A DNA stretch of 64,000 nt from Panicum virgatum (lineage: Eukaryota; Streptophyta; Magnoliopsida; Poales; Poaceae). This document shows positions 18,441 through 30,534 of the stretch, piece after piece. Numbering within the stretch: the first letter of the stretch is position 1; each line of letters begins with the position of its first letter. Location of the stretch: contig NC_053142.1 in assembly GCF_016808335.1 (NCBI RefSeq), forward strand, positions 52,261,992-52,325,991, in the 5' to 3' direction. Position numbers and translations under genes: made by a program. The notes beneath the pieces are model-generated. The model did no database searches and had not been told where the DNA came from. It saw only the letters and a list, made by a program, of their open reading frames with translations.

Positions 18441-19034
18441 CGCGAAAGCACGCGAAGGAAGGAGAGCGTGGCCAATCCAAGTGTGGTAGAAGAGCAAACG
18501 CCAACCAGGCCAAACCCAAGAATGCAAATGACTCATCATGAAATAAAAATCTCTTCACTTCCAGTTTTAGAAATAGAAGGATTTTTTTTGAAAGGGAAAT
18601 GGAAAGAAATTTGCCAAGAATGCTAGTCGAAGATCCAGGAACCATATGGTTCATCATGCAAAACAATCGAAACAAATATTTTTTCATGTAGAAATGGGAA
18701 ACAAGTAGACAACACTATTTATGCTGCTTGCAAGCCATCTTATATACATGGGTATGTCTTTGTTTGCCCTTTCATGCTGTATGCGTACTACTGTATTTTG
18801 GGAGCAACAGAAACACACATCGGGCAAAAAAAAGATTATATAGGCAAGTCAAACACCCCATATCGCTCCATGTTTTGTAAAAACATTCTATATATACTAG
18901 CAGCATCTTCGTAGCAACTAACCGTAGCGTAATATTAATAGCCGCCTCATATATATATAATATGGGCGATGATACTTAAAACTCCTTTAAGCAAGCTATT
19001 CTTGACAAGGTTACTGAGAACCTGGTTATTCTAT
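18441..19034. other. Promoter side of ATG1t-like gene and 3' side of the ACT kinase gene
   Basis: A 594-base AT-rich spacer between two minus-strand genes. No gene or repeat is recognised. Confidence 0.5.
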
Positions 19035-22000
19035 CTATCTCTGTACTTTCTTGTGCACCTTTGCTTTGGAATGACGGTGGGTTCCCTTGGAGGCCTGCAA
19101 AAATATTCAGTTTTTCATCAGGCCACCATCAGTGCACAAATCATTTCATTTCTCGCCGTTGCCCAGCGTAGCTACTAACAACATAGAGAACAAGAATGTT
19201 ACCTGCAGATGCTGTAACATGTCTTCCAGTTCTGCGGTGATCTCAGCGAAGGAGGGACGCACGTTGGGATTTTCATCCCAGCACTGCTGAATCATTTTAG
19301 ACAGTTGCGGATGCACACATGGGGGGATCTCCAACCGCATCCCCTGATATTGTATAAACAAGGAGCAAGTAAAGCTTAGTCTATTATTGTGATGTGACCC
19401 TTCATCCTTGTGCCGCATCTACCACTAGCTAGCAACCGGCCCGGCTCATTTTGAAATTACCTGCCTCACTCCAAGTGCAGCTTGCAAGGGTGTCAGATCT
19501 TCGTACGGGATCTACAGGTACAGCACAAATAAGGCTAGGTAGTTGCTCATATAACTCAAGATGAGTCAAATCTGGACATGGCACCATGACTTACCTTTGA
19601 AGTGACCAGCTCCCACAGAACAATAGCAAAGCTGAAGATATCTGCCCTGTGATCATAGGGCTTATGGTTTATTACCTGGTAAGACATGCGACTCTTATAA
19701 GCAGGATGCAGATACAAAATGTCCCTACTTGCACAGAAAGAACTGCTTTCGGAAGAAAGCTTTTGCATACTGTTGTTCGGACGACAAGTGCAACAATTAA
19801 AACTTAAAAGTAATCATCCTCAACACCTATAACTTGTACATCTCAATGGGGGAATATGTCAACATGTGAAAACATAACAGTTAACACGTCCATACAGCAA
19901 TGCTTTTGATCTGGTAAGATGAGCTTCTCATGAGCATACTAGAAGGAATCAACACACCTCAGGCGCCATCCATCTGTAGGTACCAGTTTCAGCAGTCATA
20001 TCTCCATCTTGAGATGGATTCCTTGAGACTCCAAAGTCTGCAATCTTCACAACCTATTTTCACAGACCAGTTGTCAATGTTTGATGAACCATGAACTAGT
20101 AACTGCATGATTTCAAAATAATATTCATACATGATCAGAACCCAACAGCAAATTGGCAGCCTTCAAGTCTCTATGGACGATGTTATTTTGGTGCAAATAA
20201 TCCATCCCCTTTGAGATGCCGATAGCAATCCTAAGAACCATTGTGAGATCCAAATTGTTTTTTTGCTTGTGAAGAAAGTCATATAAATTACCTCCAGGCA
20301 TATACTCTGAAAGGGACACAACCAATAGGAGAACCAATATATATAATCCCATGAATGTCAGCTGGCAAGATAGATGAATAGTCTGACAATGAAACTCTAG
20401 ACAGATGAAATTACATCCAGTTGTCTAACTGGCTCAAAAACTAAATAAGCATATTCATGGCACAGGCCACAGGGGCTTCTTTGAGATTAAAATCTTTGGG
20501 CTTATATTCTCATATGTGATGTTTCATATATGAGAATGTAACCAGAATTAGATTTTGTAATAGTGCAAGTTTCTATTTGTAATATAGCCAAGGATGATTT
20601 ACACAACGGCTATCTACAACGGAAGATAACATAATCAAACTTCGCTACTGCTAGTCAACCATGCAGTTAGCAGAAAACTCTAATTACACAATGTACAAGT
20701 TAAAATAGTACAACAATATACAGCTAATAGAATCAAGTTCAGTATCAATATAATAAATCTGTTTCAATAAGAAAAATTCAAGATAGCAATGACGCTGACA
20801 CCCATCCAAATAGCAGAAATTAAGATTAGAGCCAATATGACCATCACCTGTTACAATGACATACTTTTTCTGCTTTGTGCATGCCCCGTAGAACCGAACA
20901 ACATTTTCATGATTAACACTCCTGGGCACAACATAGGCTATTAGAATTATCTGGAATTAAATGATTCGGTATGTTATTACGTACCACATTTATTTAGTAT
21001 GAATGCTTACTTTAGAATCGTTATTTCCTGTAAAAACTCCACTTTTGAAGAGTCATTAACATGTTCGGCTCTAAGAAATTTTATTGCGACATCCATACCA
21101 TGATAAGTTCCTCGGAATCTGCAGACAAGAACACAGACACAACCTCTTGATTGCTGAACTATCTTGAGGTCTTGCCGTGTATATATAGTCAAAATATACA
21201 TTTTTTTTCAATGAAGCTAGATGTCTCTAGAGTTCATGATTAAGCCGGCTTCTTGCTTATGTTTATTCAGGGTGTCCCCATATCAAATCACTTCCTTAAT
21301 ATGTAATGCATGCAAAGGGCATGAAACAAACACTAGCAATTCAGTTGCTGATATTGCTCCAAACAATTGGTTTCATATATCATAGTACTCTTTGCAAAGT
21401 GTTACTTTGTTCTTACAAGTCTCCGGAAGATCCGGATGCAATCTTCTCCTTAATCTCCAGGAAATTCCTGTCGACATTTGAATCACCAATCTTCTCCTGC
21501 AGCTCTCGTATTCTTTCTGTGGCTGCAGAATTCGTTGGGTTCAACAATGAGGCCTACATAACACATGGGATTCACGTCTGTAAGAAAAATATTAAGCTAA
21601 TGGGTTCATTCCTTTGGCTTATAAAGCTGGTAGAAGTATAAAAACACTGTATTGACTTGAAAAGGTAATTTACAATCACGGTGACACATAGTAACCAGGA
21701 AAGCACCAGCAAATTTTAACTATTTATGTAAAACTAGTGGAGAAAGAAAGCAGCATACATGACGGCATGCTGCTGTCTCCTTGAGTTTCTGTAGCAAATC
21801 ATCCGTCTCCTGCAATCAGCATTACACAGTGTTTTCTCTCAATAGATCCGTGCAAACAAAATATTTAACATAAAGCACTGATGCCTGAATCATTAATAAA
21901 ATCGACAGATTCATAAACAAGATGCCGAATAGATAATTTAATATGTCAATTATCAAGCACATGGGGAAAAACAAATTGGGTACTCTACCCTGCAGAGTGG

Positions 22001-24299
22001 GAATCCCAATTCAATATATATGGTAGCATGAAACCCTCAATTTCATAACTTCATGAGTTAGCATAAATATTAACATATTCCGCAAACTATTGGCTATTTA
22101 AGAGGTACTCCTCCCCTTTTTCACCTTCTGTGAACAAAGTTATTAGGAATAGGATGCCTTGTTCTGATGTCGCATATACATCTTGTTGAGATTAGCTAGG
22201 GATGTTACACATAGTTTGTATTATCTGCCGCTTGACAATATAGCCAATTATTTGTATAATTCAAAATCTCTTTTCTCTCCAGAAAAGAACACTGTAAGTT
22301 TGCAAAATCCAAATAGGAACATTCTCCAAAAATATATCAACAAACAAGCTAGCACTAAACAATCATAGTCTATGTTTACCTCTGTAGGCCAGCCGTCAAC
22401 CACAAATACATCCAGACAAAAGCCATCGGTTGTTGAGAAAACATGAGCTTCACGAATGTTCAGTCCAACTGCAGACAGCAAAGCAGATAGCTACAAAACA
22501 ACAGCGCGAACAAAATTTTCACCTAAGTAATATGGAAGTTCATTCATCGGAAGCCTAAACAGAAACCACATAGAACATGGATTGGTGTTCTAAGTCTTAC
22601 CTCAGCGAGGAGCTTTGTCTTGTCATTGGTAGAAAAAATAACTTCATGAATATGGCGAATCCCTGTGTCTCTCCTGTGGATATTTGAATGTCAATTACGG
22701 CAGTGTCGTGAAACAGACGATACATATACATATCTCAAGCAATTTAAGAGAATGATCTCCAAAGGAAGTTCGAAATACAGCACTCGCTAAGTAAAATATA
22801 AAAGCGGGCGAGGACCGATCATTTTACAAGAATATGTTGAATTCATAATTTATAACCTAGAAGTTTGTGCTCATGATCAACCAAATTTAGCAAACAGAAC
22901 ATGACACATCTAGACATGAACACTGCACTGATTATAACTACAAAAGGTAGCTTTCACATCAAAGAAGAAGCTTCCAGCAATAACTCTTCCCATTGACCTA
23001 CGATTGCAGACCCCCTCTGTTCACAAGAAAGGAAAGCATGGCAGAAATGTTTATATGATTACACCAATCAGGCATACAGCCATATTTTTTTTCAACCAGG
23101 TAGTTTCGCCTTCAGTGTCTTTCAAGCTTTCTAGATCAAAACAGGAGCATGATGAGCTTTTTGTGGGTGAAGTTATGATAGAGCGAGGTGGATGTTTCAG
23201 ATCAAGCGTGAAGTTAACAAGATGGATGGCGGCGATTCAATACAAGAGTCGTTGACTTATGATACAGGTCTGAGGCTATGTGTGTTATTAATTCTGAAGT
23301 AGCTAGAGAAATACGTACCTCGCAGAACTGGCCTCAGAGTCATCCACAACTTTTCTTCTCTCCAAACTCAGGTCCTCCAGCATCCTTTCACATAGTTCAT
23401 CAGATCCCCTAAATTCAGCTTCTCTGTGCAGTGTATATAAGCACATATATATATGTATACCTATTAGCAAGCAAGATATAACAGTACTGTAGGTGAAATA
23501 ATACTGATACGAGGTACAACATAATTTGTTTCCTTGAGAAATTAAAGCTGATGGAAACGGCAGCAGGTTGAGTTCACTTGCAGCACCAAAGGACAAAGGT
23601 AGCACCTGCAGGATTTAACTGCTGCCTGCTGCCTGCTGCCAAGTGCGTGGGTTTTTAGCCTGTACTGTACCTCAAAGTGGAGGTGAGGGAGCCCCCACTA
23701 TTACCGTTTTCGCTCGTGGATGGGCTCTCCTGTGGCTTATTGTCTTCTGAATCCAGGGGGGCCTGGCCCTCGATGCGCTGCTCACATATATAGAGGCTCA
23801 TCAGTCTGTGTTGGCGCGCTTTCGGTTTTCAGTGAGAAGCAAGTAGGAACTCGAGACACGATCGAGCTGCTGCACACCTTCAAGAAGCGGGCATGGAAGA
23901 TGGGGCGCTTGTCGGGGTTGTTGGCGCACTCGTCGAGAATCCTGCGGTGCAGCAGCACGTCCTCCGGCTTGTCGACGTCCAAATCGATGGAGTAGCTGCT
24001 AATATAATTGCCGGGACATGGAAGTCAACCGGACCAAGCATGCAGATGCAGGTGAGAAGAGAGATGAGATGACGCGCTGACCTCGCCGGCAGCCTCTCGA
24101 AGTGCCGGTGGAGCTGTTGGAGGAAGACCGACGGGTCTGAGACGACCTCCTCGATTCCCTTGGCCATGAGACGGTCGAAGATCTCCTTCCGGATGTCAGT
24201 GTAGCCGCCGCCGCCGCCCGAGGAGGCCCCCCGGTCGGCGGCGGCGGCGGAAGGCCAGGAGCTCTCGCCCACGCGCTCCTCGATGCCATCGTCCTCCAT
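19035..24299 (-). CDS. Raf-like kinase with ACT domain (STY8/STY17/STY46-like)
   Basis: Fifteen exons, 533 aa: 24299-24082, 23995-23876, 23423-23319, 22673-22601, 22490-22380, 21809-21759, 21553-21417, 21118-21011, 20921-20848, 20306-20131, 20053-19958, 19675-19595, 19511-19461, 19343-19203, 19094-19035. An N-terminal helical region ([16 protein letters not shown]) precedes an ACT domain at about 154-220 ([20 protein letters not shown]) and a kinase domain at about 261-510. Landmarks are GSSGDLFRGTY, Lys285 in [17 protein letters not shown] at 377, DFG at 397 and MAPE at 420. The tail is basic ([16 protein letters not shown]). Arabidopsis STY kinases phosphorylate chloroplast transit peptides in the cytosol; whether this one does is inference. 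Exon 2 has a tandem NAGNAG acceptor. The exon 2 donor (GGT|GTGCAG) is weak and was chosen by comparison with the duplicate at 32067; it is the least certain junction. Confidence 0.9.
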
Positions 24300-25657
24300 C
24301 GCCTACGGCTCGGTCATAGCAGCAAAGCAAGTGCAGCTAGGGTTTAGGGGCGGAGGATGCGGCGGCGGCGGCGAGATAGAAAGTCCGATGGCGACGGCGA
24401 AACGGGCGGGCGGCGGATTCCGAGCCGAGGAGGGGATCGTTTTGGCAGAATCTTGTGGCGGAAGCCGGCGGCCCCGTATTTATAGAGGCGAGGCGAGGCG
24501 AGGCGATCGAGCGGTGGGGGCAGTTTGGTACTTGCCGGTGACGTCGCCGGCCGGCCAAAAGGCAGAGACGAGGAGACGAGCAGAGTGGCCTCCTGTGTTG
24601 TGTGTGTGTGAGATTGATCAATGCTTCTTGTTCTGGCTCCGACCCGCCGCCGGCGTGGGGCCCTTGTCCAATTCGAAAACCACTTTCCGGCTAGCCGGAG
24701 AGGATGGCCGGAGCATATGCCTTTCCGTGCGCGACTATCGGAGATTGAACGGACACCAAGATATAATCGGTGGGACCCGCTTTCGTGTACTTAGTTTTGG
24801 CATTATCGTGCCCTCCTTTCCATTTCTTGTTAATTATACAGTATACTCAGATACTCACGACACACGTATACTTAGACTAGTCTCAATAAAAATTTCATGG
24901 CATTAAATTCTATGCCGCATCATCAATTTTAGTTTCATGAGAAGTTTTATGGCATTAAATTCTATACCACGTCATCAATTTTGCTGACATTGCGAGAAGA
25001 GAGAACGAGAGAGTTTTATGTGATAAGAGAGGAGTTTCATCTTTATAAAACTCATCTGGTTGAACCTCAGGACTTGTATGATTGTAAAGCTACAAGATAG
25101 ATAGTACAAAGTTTAATCTGTTTGAACCCCATGGCTTTTATAATTGGTAAGTTATAAACATAAGAAGTTATTATTAGGTTAATTAAGAGCACACAAAGTC
25201 AAGGGTTAGAACAAATTAACCTGCCGCCTGAGATTTTGACCTAGTCTACTCCGCGTCTCAAAATTAACCTGCCGGTGCTGGCCGTCCGTGTCAGTTTTTT
25301 TTTTTTTTGCACGAGCCGTCCATGTCAGTTGATACTCTTCTTCGTTCTCTCTGGAGATTCCGAGCGACAGCATCCGGAGATTCCACCAAGCAACTGTCTG
25401 GACCCGAGATTCCGCGCTTGACCTCACCCAAACTTTCGATCTGCCGTGCTCATCAAGCTGCTGGAGAGATGGACAGGACATGCAAGCAATCAGAGAGACG
25501 GTCGGGACGGGATCATCGCTGGCCGCTACAGGCCATGGAGAAGCTGCCTGCTGATCGATTCTTCTGGGCTTGAATTGAATTGGCGGGGATTCAGGCACGG
25601 AGGTTGCTGTCTGCCTGTCGTCAGGTCAGGTTCCGACATGCACCGTCACTTGGCTAG
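24300..25657. other. Promoter and 5' flank of the ACT kinase gene
   Basis: The first 400 bases are GC-rich and repeated upstream of the truncated copy (24384-24430 resembles 32618-32660; 24530-24555 resembles 32708-32735). From about 24870 to 25190 an AT-rich stretch with two internal copies of a 'ttttatggcattaaattctat' type motif looks like an old MITE, but its ends could not be set. No gene is supported; open frames at 25206-25718 are unrecognised. Confidence 0.5.
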
Positions 25658-25963
25658 GGTCTTGTTTGGTAGCACGCATATTTTTCGAAAAAAGAATCTC
25701 GTATGTATGGAGTACTAAATAAGTCTATTTGTAAAATCTTTTCAGAGATTAGCGTAACTTTTTGCCACGAATCTAATGATAGTAATTAATCGATGATTGG
25801 CTATAGTAACTTTCCTCTAATCATGCGGTCAAATGCCTCATTAAATTCTTCAGGGTTTCTAGCGCAAGAATTGTGAAATTGGTTTTATAAACTGTCTTAA
25901 TTTAATACCGATAATTAACGATCAAAGTTCCATGGCACAACTTGCTAGGAACCAAACAGAGCC
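25658..25963. mobile_element. Non-autonomous DNA transposon (MITE-like)
   Basis: The ends GGTCTTGTTTGG and CCAAACAGAGCC are imperfect inverted repeats. The inside carries the 'cacgaatctaatgatagtaattaatcgatgattgg' type core seen in three similar elements of this window. It is about 306 bp and non-coding. No clean target duplication could be set, so superfamily is left open. Confidence 0.65.
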
Positions 25964-26772
25964 GGGCCTAGCAACCTCGATGCCACTTCTTGTTTTCTAG
26001 CCCTAGACCCCTAGTGGAGTGGAGGAGGGCTCAAGTGTTGTTTATGCCCGCCCGCCCCGCCCGTATTACAATAAGAAACAGGTTAATTAAGAGCAGAGAT
26101 TGGCTGATTACACGCAGCAAGTTGTTGATCGACTAGTGTGAGAGAGTGGTTTGGCAATGTTAATCAGAGCAAGCAACGACGTCGTGGCACCGACGGTTCC
26201 CATTTAGAAAGCTACTCATCGTCACTTAATAATAATTGTTTCTTCTCAAGGCCATCGAGAGAGAGTGTTTCTTCTCAAAATCTCCTCCTCCACCCTCCAT
26301 TCCTTCCTAGGGTGTGTCTAGGGAGCCCTCTATTATAGTTAGAATTGAGAGCTATTGCTAGAGTTGAAGCAAAGTCCCTGTAAAATAGATACTGCCCCAT
26401 TTAGCATTTAGAGGATCTGATTTATAGGCTATCGCTGGAGATGCTCTTAAACAACTATTAGAACATTTTGTTTGAGTCCAGTTGGGACACATTGCTTGCG
26501 CTCCACTCTGGTTTATTTTGGTGCCTCGCTTTTTTGTCTCTTGAGAACCAATGCAATGCGGCCGGCGTCTAGCAGCTTGCTTTGTTGCCATCACCACCAC
26601 ACCACCACCGAGGGGAAGAGAGAGAGAGGGCCGGCTCACAATGCAAATTTAACCAAGTTGTGAACGAAGGAGAGAAAAGTACCTAGCATGCAGCAACCAA
26701 AGAGAGGTGAAAGCTTTAGATGTGACATGCATCCAGTGCGACAAGGAACGAAGAGTCGGTCAAGGCTCAGGT

Positions 26773-27106
26773 GTTGTTTGGTTCTCAAGATTTTTTTAGT
26801 TCCCGTCACATCAAAATGAATTTTACTATTTTAGAATATCAAATAAATTCTATTTATATTTTTTTGACAGCTGAGTGCTAATTTGCGAGACGAATCTAAT
26901 GAGCATAATTAATCTATAATTTGGTACAGTGATGCTATAGTAATCATCCGTTAATCATGAATTAATATACCTTATTAGATTCGTCTGGCAGTTTAGCCTC
27001 AGGATTCTATAGTTAATTTTATAATTAACTTTTATTTAATACTTCTAAATACTAAAATTCTTTTTGATGTGACACAGACTAAAATTTAATTCATAGAACC
27101 AAACAA
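26773..27106. mobile_element. Non-autonomous DNA transposon (MITE-like)
   Basis: Inverted ends share TTGTTTGGTTC with GAACCAAACAA. The core includes GCGAGACGAATCTAATGAGC and, inverted near the far end, TTAGATTCGTCTGGC. It is absent at the equivalent place in duplication unit B (33.66-33.79 kb), which suggests insertion after the duplication or loss from B. Confidence 0.75.
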
Positions 27107-27379
27107 CTCCTCAAAAGTACTTGTAATGGGCAGGTGCAGGTACCAAAGGTCCAAAGCTGATGCAGCCACCTAGGATGTCCAATGGGGGATTGGATTGAAT
27201 GATTAGCTAGGTGGAGAGGAATCAAGTGGGTAAATCAGACATGAGCAGCTGCTGATCAGAAAGAATCCCGTGCCGAGTCATTTCCATTTAGATTAGTATT
27301 ACGTGCGGCATCACTCACCTGGCCAATACAGGACTCACAGCTTCTGGAAATATAATATTGTGGTGCTGAGTCTTACCAC

Positions 27380-27597
27380 CCAAAAAAATTTCTACATTAT
27401 TCATCACATCGAATCTTCGGACATATGTATAGAGCATTAAATATAGTTGAAAGAAATAACTCATTACACAGTTTAACTGTAAACGACGAGACGGATTTTT
27501 TAAGCATAATTAGTTCATAATTGAACATTAATTGTCAAATAATAACGACAGTGCTATAGTCTTAAAATCAAAAAATTTCGCAAACTAAACAAGGCCC
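27380..27597. mobile_element. Fragment of a grass DNA transposon
   Basis: The sequence contains the common grass core 'catcacatcgaatcttcgg', 'agcattaaatatagttgaaa' and the end 'aaactaaacaaggccc'. The opposite end is missing, so it looks truncated. Confidence 0.5.
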
Positions 27598-27709
27598 AAA
27601 TACTCTATCAAAACACAAGACCACGTACACTTGGGAGACCAGCCATATATAATACCAGCGCTACCGGCTACATACAGAATCACGGTCCAAAACAGAACAG
27701 GAACATGAC

Positions 27710-28251
27710 CTATGTGCAAGCCAGGTTCTGTTCTTTTGTACCGTCTCCGTAATGCTAGCTTACAGCTTCGATCAATGAAATGCAGTAGGTGGTAGATATT
27801 CTGCTAAATCCATTTATTTATTTATAATAATGTCATGCCAGCCAAAGATTATGCACAAACAACGCACGCACATTTATCAAAAAAAAAAACCCGCACGCAG
27901 CACATGCGTTATGCGTAGAGTGGCAGACAAAGCTCAGGCAATGGCGTCAGCACATACGAAATTCTCAATGAGTTAGTATATATTAATCTATAAGCTCCTT
28001 TTGTTTCCAACCCAGTCAAGTCCAAATAAAACTACTCATCCGTACTGTATAGACCATTTCATTTTAAAAAAAATAAATACATACCAAGCAATCACAACGG
28101 AAGTGCTTGGTCGCTCATAGGTCTGTTTGGCACTACGGGCATAAACAGCCGTCTTCAGGCACCAGGTAACCAAGATCGTATAAAATCATTCAGTTGACAC
28201 CCAATTCATAACATGAATCACAAGAGAATTTTTACAACGATTGAGAAAAAT
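27710..28251. other. Sequence specific to unit A, no gene seen
   Basis: The unit B sequence jumps from its match at about 27709 straight to its match at about 30000. This 542-base stretch is thus part of a 2.29-kb segment present only in unit A. It is AT-rich with short A tracts and has no recognised content. Confidence 0.5.
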
Positions 28252-29061
28252 GATGCCAGCTGATCTCTTTCTCCTGCCCTTGTCTAATATTGCCTTCCAA
28301 CAGCTGACTGCTCTAGCTGAAGATTTAAGTAATGTGCAAGCCTCCACTGAAAATGATGTCTGGTCATACATTTGGGGTACTCCTTTCTTCTCCTCGTCAA
28401 AGGCTTACACCCATCTCACGGGACACAGAATGATTCATGCAGCATTTAAGTGGCTCTGGAATTCGACATGTCAAAATAAGCACAGGTTTTTTTTTTCTGG
28501 CTTCTGTCGAAAGATTGTCTTAGCACAAGAGCTCTACTTAAAAGACGTAACATGATACTTCCTGACTATAGTACTGTGTGTGCTGTGCAAACCAAGTTGA
28601 AGAATCTTCAGAGCATCTCTTCATCCATTGTCCTTTTGCACAATCCTGCTGGGCTACTTTAGGCATCCAGGTAGGACAAGATGATCCCTTCTCCACCCTT
28701 GAACAGATTAAACTTCAGCTGAATGTACCTTTCTTCATGGAGATCATCATTCTGATGTGCTGGTGTATTTGGATGTGTGTTCGAGAAAAGTATTTGGATG
28801 CAAAGGAATGACCTGATTTTTAGAGGAATTCAACCCACAGCTGCTTCAAGTCTTCTTCATTTCAAGAAGGAATTTGCCTTAGTTATCCTAAGAGCAAAAA
28901 TTAGGATTAAAACTTCTATGTCTTCATGGTTAGAGCAATTTGTTTTATTTTCTTTGTCTCTTTCTTTGTTTCCTGAACTTTTTGTGATTGTGCCCGCTTT
29001 GTTCCTTCTATTTTATATATAATCAGTAAGGGGGTTTACCCCTCCTGTTTCTTAAAAAAAT
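28252..29061 (+). mobile_element. 5'-truncated LINE (non-LTR retrotransposon) remnant
   Basis: Broken frames encode the C-terminal end of a plant LINE polyprotein. First comes a stretch with ENDVWSYIWGTPFFSSSKAY and FKWLWNSTCQNKHRFFF. After a frame change comes the zinc-binding reverse-transcriptase end with CCANQVEESSEHLFIHCPFA, then WMQRNDLIFRG. The copy ends in an A run. It is bracketed by GATTGAGAAAAAT (28239-28251) and GATTGAAAAAAAT (29062-29074), a 13-bp target duplication with one mismatch. Frame breaks make it inactive. Confidence 0.85.
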
Positions 29062-30035
29062 GATTGAAAAAAATAAAAGTCATCAATCTGATAGAATCGT
29101 ACGGTGGTCAAGATAGGATGTACCTTTAAGTATCTAAAGTATCTAGACTAAAGTATTTGGTGGTACAAAAATATGGGACCGAGTACCAAAAAAAAGTGAG
29201 ACCGGATACTAATTTAATTTAATATTTGTAAATACTTTCTATAGATCAACGGTCACAAAAATTCAAGGTAAAAGTATCAAAAAGTATTCATTGGTACTTC
29301 ACAATCATTGTAACAAAGCTCAAATCACAAACATCATTCATTTGACACCTGATTCATAAACAAACAAAAAATGATATAATGCTCATAGTTACTGGCTCAG
29401 ATGGTATATAGGACATCGATCACAAGTGAACGGTAATATTGGTTATTTTTATAAGTCAAGGTTCCCATGCCTCAGGCTACACTTCCATTCATCACGAACA
29501 TCAGGCAAGGAAAATCTACACTATTGAAAATGATAAGAATCATGATAGCAACACAGCAATGACTTTGAACCCTTTTTTTTTTTGCTGACAGAAGAGCTTG
29601 CTGCAAGACTTACTTGTTTATCACGCAATGCAGCACGTGCTTACATAGGGTTACTATTTCATAGTAGCAGATACATGGATAGGTCAAGATGAGAGTGATA
29701 GGAGTAGGACATGTCCATGCAACCCAACCGCAGTATTCTTGCAACAAGTTGAGCAGTGAGCAAGCAAAACAGTACTAAAAATAAGGGAAGATAGCCATAC
29801 AGACAAAGAAAACGATCACAGCTCAAAGAGATCTGCTCCGATTGTCACAAGTTTAAGATAGTTGACCATCATCCTGGGCAAGATATGCCTATGAGGACTT
29901 TCACATTAAAAAATGACGATTGCACAAGCAAATTAAATTTCTGAGATCAAAAAAATTGCTGGAGACTCTTGCAACTGTGAATGAAACTATGAATTATTGG
30001 CTTGACAGCTTTCTGAGATGCTTCACTGTCAATTT
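29062..30035. other. Intergenic end of unit A, no gene seen
   Basis: AT-rich. The last 30 bases match 34060-34090, the end of unit B. A short stretch at 29325-29352 resembles 28183-28210, which lies outside the LINE on the other side. Confidence 0.45.
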
Positions 30036-30534
30036 GGAATTAAATGATTCCGTATGTTATTATGTACCACATTGATTTAGTATGAATGCTTACTTCAGAT
30101 CATTATTTCTTGTAAGAACTCCACTTTTGAAGAGTCCCTTAACATGGTCGGCTCTAAGGAACTTTATTGTGGCATTCATATATACCATGATAAGTTTCTC
30201 AGAATCTGCAGACAGAGCACATACACAACCTCTTCATTGCTGAACTATCTTCAGGTCTTACCATGTATATATAATCAAAATATTATTTTTTTAAAATGCA
30301 GCGGCTTATGTTTATTCAGGGTGTTCCCATATCAAACCATTTCCTTAATAGGTAATGCATATAAAGGGCAAGAAATTGACACTGGAAGTTCAGTTGCTGA
30401 TATTGCTCCAGACAATTGGCTTCATATATCGTAGTACTCGTTGCAAAGTGTTACTTTGTTCTTACAAGTCTCCGGAAGATCCAGATGCAATCGTCTCCCT
30501 AATCTGCAACAGCAAACTTCTGTCAACATCCGAA

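Larger units (their letters stand above)
20953..30035. repeat. Tandem duplication, unit A (about 9.1 kb)
   Basis: Starting at 20953, the sequence is repeated from 30036 on with high identity in exons, introns and upstream flank. Shared blocks include 20953-21120 with 30036-30200, 21760-21810 with 30787-30840, 22380-22490 with 31157-31267, 23880-24300 with 32067-32540, 26040-26260 with 32925-33130, 26484-26515 with 33622-33655, and 27250-27360 with 33790-33910. Unit A is longer because of several insertions, mainly 27.71-30.00 kb. See the junction finding. Confidence 0.9.
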
